Positions 52,992 to 61,453 of a DNA stretch of 64,000 nt are shown piece after piece. The stretch lies in assembly GCA_963665575.2 (NCBI GenBank), contig CAXXDW010000006.1, forward strand, positions 62,001-126,000, given 5' to 3'. Below the pieces are notes generated by a model. It worked only from the letters and a program-made list of their open reading frames with translations, was not told the DNA's origin and ran no database searches. Each line of letters begins with the position of its first letter. Positions within the stretch are counted from its first letter, which is position 1. Position numbers and translations under genes: made by a program. This DNA is from Rariloculus sp963665575 (lineage in GTDB: Bacteria > Pseudomonadota > Gammaproteobacteria > Steroidobacterales > Rariloculaceae).

Positions 52992-55850
52992 TTAGAGTTG
53001 CCAGGTCGCGCGCAGGTAGTAGTAACCGCCGTTGAAGCTGAACGGGGACTGTTCCGGATAGATCAGGCCAGCAACCTCACCGTGCGGGTTCGTCGAGGGA
53101 TACTCGTCGAAACCGTTCTGCAGCCCCACCAGTATCGTCATCGTGTCGTTGACGTCGAAGGCGGCCTCGAAATCGAACAGCGTGCTTGCGGCGGGATAAA
53201 ACGCCACCGAGCCGTCGTTGGTTGGCGCGTCGTAGAACTCGCCGTAGTGGCGCAGACGCCCCATGATCCGCCACCGGTCCTGGGCATGACTCCAGGTTGC
53301 CGTGATTCGGGAGTCCGGGCGCCCCTCTTCGATTTGCAGCAGGCGGTTCTTGCTGGTGAAATCCGGATTGAACCGCGTCAGGTCGATCTCCGACCAGTTG
53401 GCGACTAGCGTCACGGTGGAGGCGCCGCTGCCCAACTGGAAGGGCCAACTGGCCACCAGGTCGATACCGGATGCCTCAACCGTCTGCTGGTTGGAGAAGA
53501 ATCGCACCGAGGAAAAGCTCGTGGCGTCGGAGACGCCGGCCGCGAGGAGCGCGTCGATGTCGTTTTCGTCGAGGGTGAACCGGCTGGTGAACGATATCCG
53601 ATCCTCGATCTCGATATTGTAGTAGTCCAGCGTCACATTGCCGACGCCAACGTCGAATACGATGCCGAATGTGGTGTTCACGGACTCTTCCGGCGTCAGC
53701 GCCGTAGCGCCCTTCTGCACGGCAACGGGGTTGGTCGGCGGCAGTGTGGCAATGTCCGCGAGCATGCCATTCTGAAACTCCGTGGTGACGTTGCGCAGGT
53801 TCGCCTGCCCCGCGGTGGGCACGCGGAAGCCCGAGCTTACGGCGCCGCGCAGCGCGACGTTATTGCCAACTTGCAAACGCAGCGCGACCTTGCCGTCCAG
53901 CGTACTGCCGTAGGCTGGGTAGTCCTCGTAACGGAGCGCACCGCCGAGCAGCAGGCGCTGAGTCACGTCGGCCTCCAAGTCGATGTAGGCACCGAACGCG
54001 CTCACCGTGTGCTCTCCGGCATCTCCGGGCTGGAAGCCGGCGAAACCGTTGGAACCGACACCGAAGCCCTGCGCCGCCAATCCATGTTGGATGTTGGGAT
54101 CGATGTAGAACGAGTTAGGGTCGCCGTTATGTATACGGAATGTCTCGTCCCGGTACTCGAGGCCGTAGGCTACATTGACCGGCCCCCAGAGATTACCCGC
54201 GTCGATGGGTTTCGACATGTCGAAATTGACCACCCGATCCGTTTCCGTGTAACCGCCGGCTTGGTAATGGATGGGGATTTCGTTGCGCCGCGAGAGCAGT
54301 TGCGGGTTGATGGTGTTGTAGATGTAAAACGAAGCGTCGCTGGTGCCCACCGAGACACTGACATCGTAGAACCAGCCCGAGGCCGACTCCCCGCGCAGGC
54401 CAGCGGCGAGGCTCAGGTCGTCGATGAAACCGCCGAATTGAGGGGTGAACCCGCCGGGAAATTTCTCGATCAGCGAGTAACAGCCCGGATCGTCTTGAAT
54501 CGCCGCGAGCGCTGCACTGTCGGCCTCATAGTCGACGACGCGCACGATGGGGCAATTGCCGGTTCCGTCGCCCGTCAGGTCCGCTACCTTGACGGTGCGG
54601 GTGATTCCCGCCGTGTCAGTGATTGGCACACCATAGTCCGACTCATCGTCATAGACCAAGGGCTCGCCGTCGTCGAGATCTCCTTGGTCCGGGGAGCCGC
54701 CTACCGCCAGGAAAACCTTGTTGTTATTTGCATCCAATACGTCGCTTGGCCACACGTCGTCGAAGGTGACTCTGAGTCCCTCTCGGTCGGTGACCCTCGA
54801 ACCGTCGGCATAGACCAAAGGCTTGCCCTCGTCGAGATCTCCCTGGCCGGGAGTGTCGCCTACCGCCAGTTTTACCTCGTTGCCACGCGCATCCAGCACC
54901 GGCCCGCGGAACACACCCCCGCGTGTGTGGGGATTACGATAATAGAAACCACCTTCCACCTGTCGTTCAGCCCAGTTGCCAAACGCATAAACCTCGCTGC
55001 GGTCACCGAGATCCAGACCGAAGTTGCCGAACAGCTTGAAGTCGTCGGAAATTTCCGGTGCGCCCCATATCTGTGCGGCGGGCTGGCGCACGTTGGTGTT
55101 GCCGGCGTTGATCAAGTCGAGGGCGTCGCCGCGCTGCACGCTGCGGCTCGTCGGGTCGGCCTCCTTCCACTCGAAGCTCAGGTTCGCAAAACCCGCATCG
55201 GTCAACGCGAACCCGGCGTTGGCCGCAAATGTGAAGGAGTCGCCGTCACCCTCCAGGTGGCTTCCCCACTTGGCATCGAAGGTCACTCCATCGGAGTCTT
55301 CCTTGAGCACGAAGTTCATGATGCCGGCGATAGCGTCGGACCCGTACTGCGCCGAGGCGCCGTCGCGCAGTACCTCAAGCCGATCGAGCGCGATTGCGGG
55401 AATGACGGAGAGGTCGGGGCCCTGGGAACCACCGGAAATTCCGGCGCCCAGGAGCGCAATGACTGCCGCGCGGTGGCGTCGTTTGCCGTTGACAAGCACA
55501 AGCGTGGCGTCGGGCGGCAGCGAGCGGAGTGTCGCGGGGCGTATGAGCGTGGCAGCATCGCTGATGGGCTCCTGGGCCACGTTGTAGGACGGCACCATGG
55601 CCGCGAGCAGCGAGTCCATGTCGCTGTCGCCGTGGGCCAGGAACTCATCGCCCGTTACGACGTCCACCGGCACCGGCGACTCCGATGCCGACCGGTCGCG
55701 CCGCCGGGAACCGACTACAGTGACTTCCTCCAGAGCTCCGGCTGGCGCAGCGCCATCCTCCTGGGCGACCGCACTGCCTGATCCTATCGCGAATGCTGCC
55801 AGCAAAATCGCGGAAATGGACAAGTACATCGCTCGATGCAGGGTCGGCAT
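52992..55850 (-). CDS. TonB-dependent receptor with an internal duplication
   Basis: A 952-residue receptor. The ATG at 55850 has AGGAGA nearby; an ATG at 55868 is also in frame. Signal peptide ends SAVAQ; plug motifs are LEEVTVVGSRRRDRSASESP, TLVLVNGKRRHRAAV and LRDGASAQYGSDAIAGIMNF; the barrel ends YLRATWQL. It is about 100 residues longer than its neighbours because of an extracellular-loop-like insertion of two similar acidic Gly/Asp-rich units (54655-54903). A repeat-bearing loop could help bind ligand or calcium; this is inference. Confidence 0.87.
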   Translation of the reverse strand: MPTLHRAMYLSISAILLAAFAIGSGSAVAQEDGAAPAGALEEVTVVGSRRRDRSASESPVPVDVVTGDEFLAHGDSDMDSLLAAMVPSYNVAQEPISDAATLIRPATLRSLPPDATLVLVNGKRRHRAAVIALLGAGISGGSQGPDLSVIPAIALDRLEVLRDGASAQYGSDAIAGIMNFVLKEDSDGVTFDAKWGSHLEGDGDSFTFAANAGFALTDAGFANLSFEWKEADPTSRSVQRGDALDLINAGNTNVRQPAAQIWGAPEISDDFKLFGNFGLDLGDRSEVYAFGNWAERQVEGGFYYRNPHTRGGVFRGPVLDARGNEVKLAVGDTPGQGDLDEGKPLVYADGSRVTDREGLRVTFDDVWPSDVLDANNNKVFLAVGGSPDQGDLDDGEPLVYDDESDYGVPITDTAGITRTVKVADLTGDGTGNCPIVRVVDYEADSAALAAIQDDPGCYSLIEKFPGGFTPQFGGFIDDLSLAAGLRGESASGWFYDVSVSVGTSDASFYIYNTINPQLLSRRNEIPIHYQAGGYTETDRVVNFDMSKPIDAGNLWGPVNVAYGLEYRDETFRIHNGDPNSFYIDPNIQHGLAAQGFGVGSNGFAGFQPGDAGEHTVSAFGAYIDLEADVTQRLLLGGALRYEDYPAYGSTLDGKVALRLQVGNNVALRGAVSSGFRVPTAGQANLRNVTTEFQNGMLADIATLPPTNPVAVQKGATALTPEESVNTTFGIVFDVGVGNVTLDYYNIEIEDRISFTSRFTLDENDIDALLAAGVSDATSFSSVRFFSNQQTVEASGIDLVASWPFQLGSGASTVTLVANWSEIDLTRFNPDFTSKNRLLQIEEGRPDSRITATWSHAQDRWRIMGRLRHYGEFYDAPTNDGSVAFYPAASTLFDFEAAFDVNDTMTILVGLQNGFDEYPSTNPHGEVAGLIYPEQSPFSFNGGYYYLRATWQL
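54655..54903 (-). repeat. imperfect duplication within the TonB receptor gene
   Basis: The segment at about 54812-54903 (VLDARGNEVKLAVGDTPGQG, then DLDEGKPLVYADG) is repeated at about 54655-54742 (VLDANNNKVFLAVGGSPDQG, then DLDDGEPLVYDDE). The DNA copies share stretches such as GTCGAGATCTCC and GCCTACCGCCAG, so this is a true sequence duplication. Unit offset is about 160 bp. Confidence 0.7.
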
Positions 55851-56281
55851 GAGTATCTCCTTCGGCAAGTTGCCGCAACGATGAGCTACAAACGTGTTGA
55901 AAGCTGAATCGCGTATGTTGCAAGTCCGCTACTGCGAATGTCGTCCGGCAGGCCGGGGAACATTCGAACTAGCGTAGTGCACATCTGGGCGCGATTTGCA
56001 ACGCTGAAAACTAACAAAAACAGCCACAAATTAACACCCCATGAACGGGGATGCGACCGCCGGCCTCGTCTGTGAGCGGGCGGCGCAAAGGAGCGACGCC
56101 AATCCTCATCCGTTGCAAGTTCGTAAAATGCCTTCCGGGCGGGAACAATCGTAAGGACTGAAAGTGGCCTGAACGCCGAGATCGAGTGTCGCCAAGCGGC
56201 TCCGCCCGGCGGTGCGCGGTACCGCTCGCACGTCGCGCGACGAGTCGAAGGGCACACCGGCCTTTTCGGTCACTGTAGGGG
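55851..56281. other. 431-bp intergenic region without a convincing gene
   Basis: The gap lies between the start of the TonB receptor and the end of the short secreted paralog, both on the minus strand. 55990-56040 is AT-rich and could hold the receptor promoter. Open frames here on the minus strand are Arg/Pro-rich and lack ribosome-binding sites. I see no RNA gene. Confidence 0.5.
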
Positions 56282-57271
56282 CTACGGGACCGCACTCTCT
56301 GCATCGAATATCGGATCGAGCGACTGCCCCGGCAGTTCGGGAAAGTCCGTGAAACCGCGCGGGTCCTTGTACTCGGGATCGCCCGGCAGATAGAACTGCG
56401 TGTTGCCGTCCTCGTCCAGGTAGGAGTTGCTGCTGTTGGCGCATTCCCAGTTACGGATCCGCACACCCACCGCTTCGAGATCAGGCCTTGAATCGTGCGT
56501 GTACACCGCCGACTGCGGCCGGACCAGCGCCAGCGGATCGTAGAACGTCACCTGCGTCACCAGTTGCCGCGCACCGTCCTCGTGCACCACCTGCTGCCAG
56601 GTCTCCACCATCTCGAACTGGTTGCTCGTCAACGGCATCCCGCGCAGGTAGTCCGCCGGCTGCACCCACTTGGTCCACATCACGAGCTTGTCGCCGTCCC
56701 AGAAGCCGATGATGTCGCCCGTCGGCGAGTGTGCCGCCTCGATGTTCACATGCGCCTTGCCGATATGGATGCGCCTGGTCTCGTCCATGAAATCGTTCAT
56801 GAACCACGACTGGTGCGGCAGGTTGACAAACTCCTTGATGTAGGGTTCCCAGAGCCAGCGCGCCGCGCCCGCGTGCTCGCAGCGCGTCAGGCGGTCGAAG
56901 CGCTGCCGGCCGTATTCCGCCATCTCGGCGCGGCGGGCCCTGAACTGTGCCTCGTAGGGCGGCGTCAGCACGCCTTCCCTGACAATCCCGCCCGCGCGGC
57001 GTGAACCGCCCTCGAGAAAGATCGAGGCCATCGAGTTGCTGCCGCTCGACCAGAGCCCGTCCCACACGGGGATCGTCTCCATGGTGTGCTCGGTGCCGCC
57101 GCCGGCCTGCTCGTAGAGATGCGCGTAGTGCTCTTCGGCCGTTGCGAAGGCTCGCGGTGGGGGCTCGACGGGCGGCAGTTCGCGTTGCGTCTGCGCACCG
57201 ATCCCTCCTGCAAGCAGCGCGGCCAGAGCGAAACCCGCTCCACGCAGTATCAGGGCTTTCATCGCTTTCAT
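56282..57271 (-). CDS. secreted protein of an unnamed family, short paralog
   Basis: A 329-residue exported protein (signal peptide ending GGIGAQ) related to the protein at 46608-47981: GGGTEHTMETIPVWDGLW, RIHIGKAHVN, GDIIGFWDGDKLVMWTKWVQ and FYDPLALVRPQ match in order. Its C-terminal third differs, with a Cys in RNWECANSSNSYLDEDG. The ATG at 57271 (GGAGAG upstream) is preferred over an in-frame GTG at 57307. It is the gene immediately upstream of the TonB receptor on the same strand, with a 431-bp gap. Function unknown. Confidence 0.68.
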   Translation of the reverse strand: MKAMKALILRGAGFALAALLAGGIGAQTQRELPPVEPPPRAFATAEEHYAHLYEQAGGGTEHTMETIPVWDGLWSSGSNSMASIFLEGGSRRAGGIVREGVLTPPYEAQFRARRAEMAEYGRQRFDRLTRCEHAGAARWLWEPYIKEFVNLPHQSWFMNDFMDETRRIHIGKAHVNIEAAHSPTGDIIGFWDGDKLVMWTKWVQPADYLRGMPLTSNQFEMVETWQQVVHEDGARQLVTQVTFYDPLALVRPQSAVYTHDSRPDLEAVGVRIRNWECANSSNSYLDEDGNTQFYLPGDPEYKDPRGFTDFPELPGQSLDPIFDAESAVP

Positions 57272-57443
57272 GGTCTCTCCACGCGTGGGGTCATGCCGCG
57301 AAACCATCCCCGTGCGAAACTCTCACGGAACGTTACCGCAACACTTGTCGGGCACGCGAATCCCAAGGCACGGGCTGTTAGCGACGCCGAGCAATGCAAA
57401 CTGCTTGCGCATCGCGTTCTCCGGAGTGCGGAATCGGACCGCT

Positions 57444-57499
57444 AGTTTACCTAATGGGCGCTCGCCGGGAACGAATGCCGCGCTCCGATTAGGTAAACT
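57444..57499. promoter_or_regulatory. spaced perfect 12-bp inverted repeat upstream of the ABC importer
   Basis: AGTTTACCTAAT (57444-57455) and ATTAGGTAAACT (57488-57499) are exact complements separated by 32 bp. The AT-rich arms stand out in GC-rich DNA and end 19 bp before the first gene of the importer operon. This looks like paired operator half-sites or two binding sites for a regulator encoded elsewhere. Confidence 0.5.
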
Positions 57500-57518
57500 G
57501 TACCCGCACCTTCACCAG

Positions 57519-58580
57519 ATGGGATTCGCAACGATGACAATCCGCTCCCGCGGGCTCACGCGCCGCACCGTGCTGCAGGGCTCCGCCTCGGCGCTACTTG
57601 CCGGAGGAAGCGGCGTGCTTCTGACCTCGTGCGCCGGTGACGAAACGCCGGACACGGGCGATCCGCTGACGTTTCTCGCGATCCTTCCGCTCACGACGCT
57701 GACATTCGCGCCGGAACTGCTCGCCGACGCCGGCGGCTATTTCGCCGACCAGGGGCTCGACGTGACGTTTCAGTCGACCCGCGGTTCGGCGCAGGCGATC
57801 CAGCTCGTACTTGCGGGCAGTGCGCCCCTGACGCGCATCGGGCAGATCGAGGCGGTGAGTCACGCGGTGAACAGCGGCGCTCCGATCATGAACATCGGCA
57901 CGGTCATCAAGGGCTCAACGATCCGCCTTGTCTCCAGTTCCGCCGACCCGTTGCGCGAACCGGCCGATTTCGTCGGCAAAACGATCGGCATACCATCGGA
58001 AGGCGGCTCATCGGAGATCACACTCAACCTGATGACCGCGGCGTCCGGCTTCGATGTCGAAAGCGTCGATCGTCAGGTCGTCGGCCTCGGCCCGGGTGTA
58101 TTCAATCTCGTCGAGCAGGGCCGCATTGCCGGTTTCATGGTCAGTATCGACACGGCCAAGATTCTCGAATCGCAGGCCGCCAACGCGGTCGTGCTCAACC
58201 CTGGCGACTTCATCGAGTCCGGCGCGCAGCTCTACATGGCCTCCGAATCCGGCCTCGTGGAACATGCCGACATCGCGCGCAGATACCTTGCCGCCATACG
58301 CGGCGCGATCGACTTCATGACCGCCGACGACGGATTTGCCGAAACACTGCGCATCGTGCGGGAGAAATACTCCTTCGGCACGCTCGACGACACCGCCGTC
58401 GCAGTCGAAAGTCTGAACGAATATGAACGCACCTGGACGGCGGGCGGCCCGGGCTCGTTGCTCAGAACCGACCCCGACCAGTGGCGCGCGGGCTATCTCG
58501 AACTCGTGAACGCCGGCCAGGTCGAAGGCGGACTGGATCCGGACGCCTGGTTCACGAACGAGCTCGTTCCCGCCGGCTGA
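57519..58580 (+). CDS. NMT1/SsuA-like ABC substrate-binding lipoprotein with Tat signal
   Basis: A 353-residue binding protein. The N-terminus reads SRGLTRRTVLQGSASALLAG and then LLTSC, a twin-arginine motif followed by a lipobox, so it is probably a Tat-exported lipoprotein. The rest matches the NMT1/THI5/SsuA-TauA family (ADAGGYFADQGLDVTFQST, GIPSEGGSSEITLNLM). Such importers take up sulfonates, taurine, pyrimidine or thiamine precursors; the substrate is not known. ATG codons at 57519 and 57534 are both possible. It forms an operon with the ATPase and permease genes. Confidence 0.83.
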   Translation: MGFATMTIRSRGLTRRTVLQGSASALLAGGSGVLLTSCAGDETPDTGDPLTFLAILPLTTLTFAPELLADAGGYFADQGLDVTFQSTRGSAQAIQLVLAGSAPLTRIGQIEAVSHAVNSGAPIMNIGTVIKGSTIRLVSSSADPLREPADFVGKTIGIPSEGGSSEITLNLMTAASGFDVESVDRQVVGLGPGVFNLVEQGRIAGFMVSIDTAKILESQAANAVVLNPGDFIESGAQLYMASESGLVEHADIARRYLAAIRGAIDFMTADDGFAETLRIVREKYSFGTLDDTAVAVESLNEYERTWTAGGPGSLLRTDPDQWRAGYLELVNAGQVEGGLDPDAWFTNELVPAG

Positions 58581-58625
58581 GTGCCGGCTCGTTTGCGAAC
58601 GCCCCCTTTGAGCGCGGTAAGAGAA

Positions 58626-59423
58626 ATGGCGGCCGCTCCGGCTGTGCCCGAACTTGAACTCGTCGGCGTCGAGAAGATCTTCGAGACCAAGCGCGCAACG
58701 ACGCACGCGCTGACGGCCATCGACCTCACCATCGAGCGCGAGGAGTTCATCGCGATCATCGGCCAGTCCGGCTGCGGCAAGACGACGCTGCTGCGCATTC
58801 TTGCCGGACTCGTCAGGCCCAGCGAAGGCGCGGTCAGGGCCGAGGGCCGCTCGCTGTGGGACGGTGCAGTTCTCGATACCGAAACCGTCAACAAGCTCGG
58901 GATCGTGTTTCAGGATCCGAACCTGTTCCCCTGGTACAGCGTCGAGGACAACATCGCCCTTCCGCTCAAGCTCCGGGGGGTCGATCGCAAGACGCGCAGG
59001 GCTCGGGCACATGAACTTTGCGATCTCGTGGGGCTCACGGGCTTCGAACACGCGTACCCGCGCGAACTCTCCGGGGGCATGCGTCAGCGCACCGCGATCG
59101 CCCGCGCACTGAGCTATCGGCCCGCCGTACTGCTGCTGGACGAGCCTTTCGGCGCGCTCGACGCGATGACACGCGACAGGATGAATCTCGAGTTGCAATC
59201 GATCGCGGCAGCAACGCGCGCAACCGTGGTGCTCGTCACCCATTCGATCAACGAGGCCGTGTTTCTCGCCGACCGTATCGTGCTGCTCTCGCCGCGGCCC
59301 GGGCGCGTACGCTCGATTACGCCAGTGCCGTTCTCGCGTCCGCGGGAACTCGAACTCGAGACGCAACCCGAATTTCAGGACATCGTCCGCAAACTGCGCC
59401 ACCAACTCGACGAGGATACGTGA
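58626..59423 (+). CDS. ABC importer ATPase (SsuB/TauB-like)
   Basis: A 265-residue ATPase. Walker A is GQSGCGKTT (46-54), the signature is LSGGMRQR (148-155), and Walker B is LLLDEPF (169-175), with a Q-loop FQDPNLFPW and a switch His in VTHSINEA. It powers the permease at 59423-60217. I prefer the ATG at 58626; a GTG at 58581 directly after the upstream stop would add 15 residues of Arg/Pro-rich sequence and cannot be excluded. The stop overlaps the permease start (TGATG). Confidence 0.88.
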   Translation: MAAAPAVPELELVGVEKIFETKRATTHALTAIDLTIEREEFIAIIGQSGCGKTTLLRILAGLVRPSEGAVRAEGRSLWDGAVLDTETVNKLGIVFQDPNLFPWYSVEDNIALPLKLRGVDRKTRRARAHELCDLVGLTGFEHAYPRELSGGMRQRTAIARALSYRPAVLLLDEPFGALDAMTRDRMNLELQSIAAATRATVVLVTHSINEAVFLADRIVLLSPRPGRVRSITPVPFSRPRELELETQPEFQDIVRKLRHQLDEDT

Positions 59424-60217
59424 TGGACCGCGAGCGCTTCATGAAGCTCCTGCCCTGGATCAGCACGCCGCTGCTGCTCATCGTGACTGTCGTGATCTGG
59501 AAGCTCAGCACCACGGCCTTCGATATTTCGCCGTTCGTGCTGCCCCCGCCCGAGGCCGTTGCGCAGACGCTGCTCGAGTTCTCGCGTCAACCTGATACCT
59601 GGCTCGTTCACGCCCGGATCACGCTCGTCGAAACGGTTGTAGGCTTCGGGTTCGCTCTTGTCACGGGCGTCATGGTCGGTGCGGTGCTCGGCCGCATTTT
59701 CTGGCTCGAGCTTGCCGTGCGGCCGCTCGTCGTGGCGTTGCAGGTGATCCCGAAGGTCGCGCTGATTCCGCTGTTCGTGATCTGGTTCGGCTTCGGACTC
59801 ACCTCGAAGGTCATCATTGCGGCGATTCTTGCGTTCTTTCCGATCATGCTCAACGTGCTGCTCGGCGTACGCTCGGTGGAGCCCGGTCACCGCGAAGTGA
59901 TGCGCAGCCTCAACGCGAACCGCTGGCAGACGTTCAGTTCGCTCGACTTCCACAGCACCCTGCCGTACGTATTCGCCGGCATGGAGGTCGGGATCGTCCT
60001 CGCGCTCATCGGCGCGATCGTCGGCGAGTATCTGGGCGGCAACGTAGGGCTTGGCTACATGGTCGTCGTGAGCCTGAACGCGCTCGACGCGCCGCGGCTC
60101 TTCGCCGTCATCATCCTGCTGGCGGGCCTCGGCTGGCTGCTCTTCTTCGCGGTCAACGGGATCAAGCGCCTGATGATCCCCTGGCACGAGTCGGTGATCG
60201 AAACCGGGATCAGTTAG
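59423..60217 (+). CDS. ABC importer permease (SsuC/TauC-like)
   Basis: A 264-residue inner-membrane permease with about six helices and a BPD_transp_1 core; the ATPase-docking EAA loop is around HREVMRSLNANRWQTFSSL, and IPKVALIPLFVIWFGFG is a conserved helix of the NitT/TauT group. The start codon overlaps the ATPase stop, showing tight coupling. It is the last gene of the importer operon; mobile-element DNA begins about 300 bp downstream. Confidence 0.88.
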   Translation: MDRERFMKLLPWISTPLLLIVTVVIWKLSTTAFDISPFVLPPPEAVAQTLLEFSRQPDTWLVHARITLVETVVGFGFALVTGVMVGAVLGRIFWLELAVRPLVVALQVIPKVALIPLFVIWFGFGLTSKVIIAAILAFFPIMLNVLLGVRSVEPGHREVMRSLNANRWQTFSSLDFHSTLPYVFAGMEVGIVLALIGAIVGEYLGGNVGLGYMVVVSLNALDAPRLFAVIILLAGLGWLLFFAVNGIKRLMIPWHESVIETGIS

Positions 60218-60337
60218 CCCGCGTTCGTCACCGATTGGTCTGTTGAGCCCAATTTGAAGCCATGGACGGCATTTTGAGAGCGTGAGCCGTCTCTTTTGGT
60301 GTTGTGCTTTGGTCGGTGCCTCCGGGATGCCGTTCTC

Positions 60338-60532
60338 TCAGCCATTTTGGCGGTGTTTTTGGGGCCTCGGTTGACCCGCAAGCGCAGGTCCGCACGGCGA
60401 ACGCTCTGGCCGGTCCGATTGGGCAGGTTGGATGCTTTGTCCGGTCGCCGGCCAGGGCGGGTGCGTACGCAGATTGGCGAGGATCTGCTCGAAGACCACC
60501 GCATGAGGGTAGGCCTCGGAGAACGACAACCA
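60338..60532 (-). pseudogene. possible C-terminal remnant of a DDE-type transposase
   Basis: Directly abutting the IS66 left end, the minus strand reads YWLSFSEAYPHAVVFEQILA, then NLRTHPPWP, down to a stop at 60338. The SEAYP...ANLR pattern resembles the C-terminus of IS4/IS1380-type transposases. If so, IS66 interrupted an older element, but no matching N-terminal part is evident beyond the right IS end. The rest of 60218-60532 holds nothing I can name. Confidence 0.35.
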
Positions 60533-60611
60533 GTAAGCGCTAAGCCGACCCCACCTTCCTTTCGCTGAGCCGATGAGGCTGGATGACTCCTTTTGTAAAG
60601 GGAGGATTCCA

Positions 60612-61013
60612 ATGCACAAGCCCGATCAAGATACCAAGTCGGTTGATGCCAAGGCAGTCAACGGAGCCGCAAGGTCCGGCAGGAAGCGAAAGAAGAGTCG
60701 GCGCTGGAGCGCGGAGGAGAAGATTCGGATCACACGGGAGAGTTTTGCCTCGAGCGAGTCGGTGACGGCGGTGGCGGCTCGGTACGGGATCGCGCGCAAT
60801 CGGCTGTCGGCCTGGCGCAGTCAACTGCGCCAGGGCAAGCTGGTGGCGCCGTCATCGGCGAAGGCGCCACCTCAGGGGGCGTTCGCCGCGGTGGAGGTGG
60901 AGGAACGGCCTTCGGCGGTGATCGAAGGTCGCGGCGTGACGGTTCGTCTGGAGGGGACGATCGACACGGCCGGGATTGCCTCGATCGCCGTGGCACTGGC
61001 GGGGTGCTGGTGA
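60612..61013 (+). CDS. tnpA: IS66 TnpA (helix-turn-helix accessory protein)
   Basis: A 133-residue protein with an IS3/IS66-type helix-turn-helix: RRWSAEEKIRITRESFASSE, then VAARYGIARNRLSAWRSQLR. It helps IS66 transposition, probably by binding DNA. GGAGGA at 60601-60606 precedes the ATG. The stop codon overlaps the tnpB start (TGATG), the usual coupling in this family. It appears intact. Confidence 0.85.
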   Translation: MHKPDQDTKSVDAKAVNGAARSGRKRKKSRRWSAEEKIRITRESFASSESVTAVAARYGIARNRLSAWRSQLRQGKLVAPSSAKAPPQGAFAAVEVEERPSAVIEGRGVTVRLEGTIDTAGIASIAVALAGCW

Positions 61014-61363
61014 TGGTGTCGCCGAACGGGTTGCGGATCCTGGTGGCGACCGAGGCGGTGGATTTTCGCAAGGGCCACGACGGGCTGGCCGCGGTGGTGC
61101 AGAACGAGCTGGGACTGGATCCGTATTCGGGGGTGGCCTATGCGTTCAGAGCCAAGCGCGCCGACCGCATCAAGGTGCTGTGGTTCGACGGCACGGGCTT
61201 GGTGCTGGCGTACAAGCGGCTGGAGCAGGGCCGGTTTGCCTGGCCCGCGGTTCGCGACGGTGTCATCCGGCTGACGAGAGCGCAGTTCGAGGCTTTGTTC
61301 GAGGGTCTGGACTGGCGCCGGGCGTGGTCTCCGAGGGTGCGACGGCCGCGCGCCGTGGCCTGA
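61013..61363 (+). CDS. tnpB: IS66 TnpB (IS66 Orf2-like)
   Basis: A 116-residue protein with the IS66 Orf2 hallmarks VDFRKGHDGLAAVVQNELG and VLWFDGTGLVLAYKRLEQGR. Its role in transposition is accessory and mechanistically unclear. The ATG at 61013 overlaps the tnpA stop; a GTG at 61004 is also in frame. It appears intact. Confidence 0.87.
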   Translation: MVSPNGLRILVATEAVDFRKGHDGLAAVVQNELGLDPYSGVAYAFRAKRADRIKVLWFDGTGLVLAYKRLEQGRFAWPAVRDGVIRLTRAQFEALFEGLDWRRAWSPRVRRPRAVA

Positions 61364-61453
61364 TGCTGAAGACGACATTGGAGCCCCTGTATCGACCCGC
61401 TTTGCGGGCCGACATTCGTTCATAACTAACTGATTATATGATAGTATTCTGTC

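Noticed and set aside
55886..56257. 123-codon minus-strand frame between the TonB receptor and the short secreted paralog
   Set aside because: Arg/Pro-rich N-terminus, no ribosome-binding site, no recognisable domain; the hydrophobic part lies in the AT-rich likely promoter.
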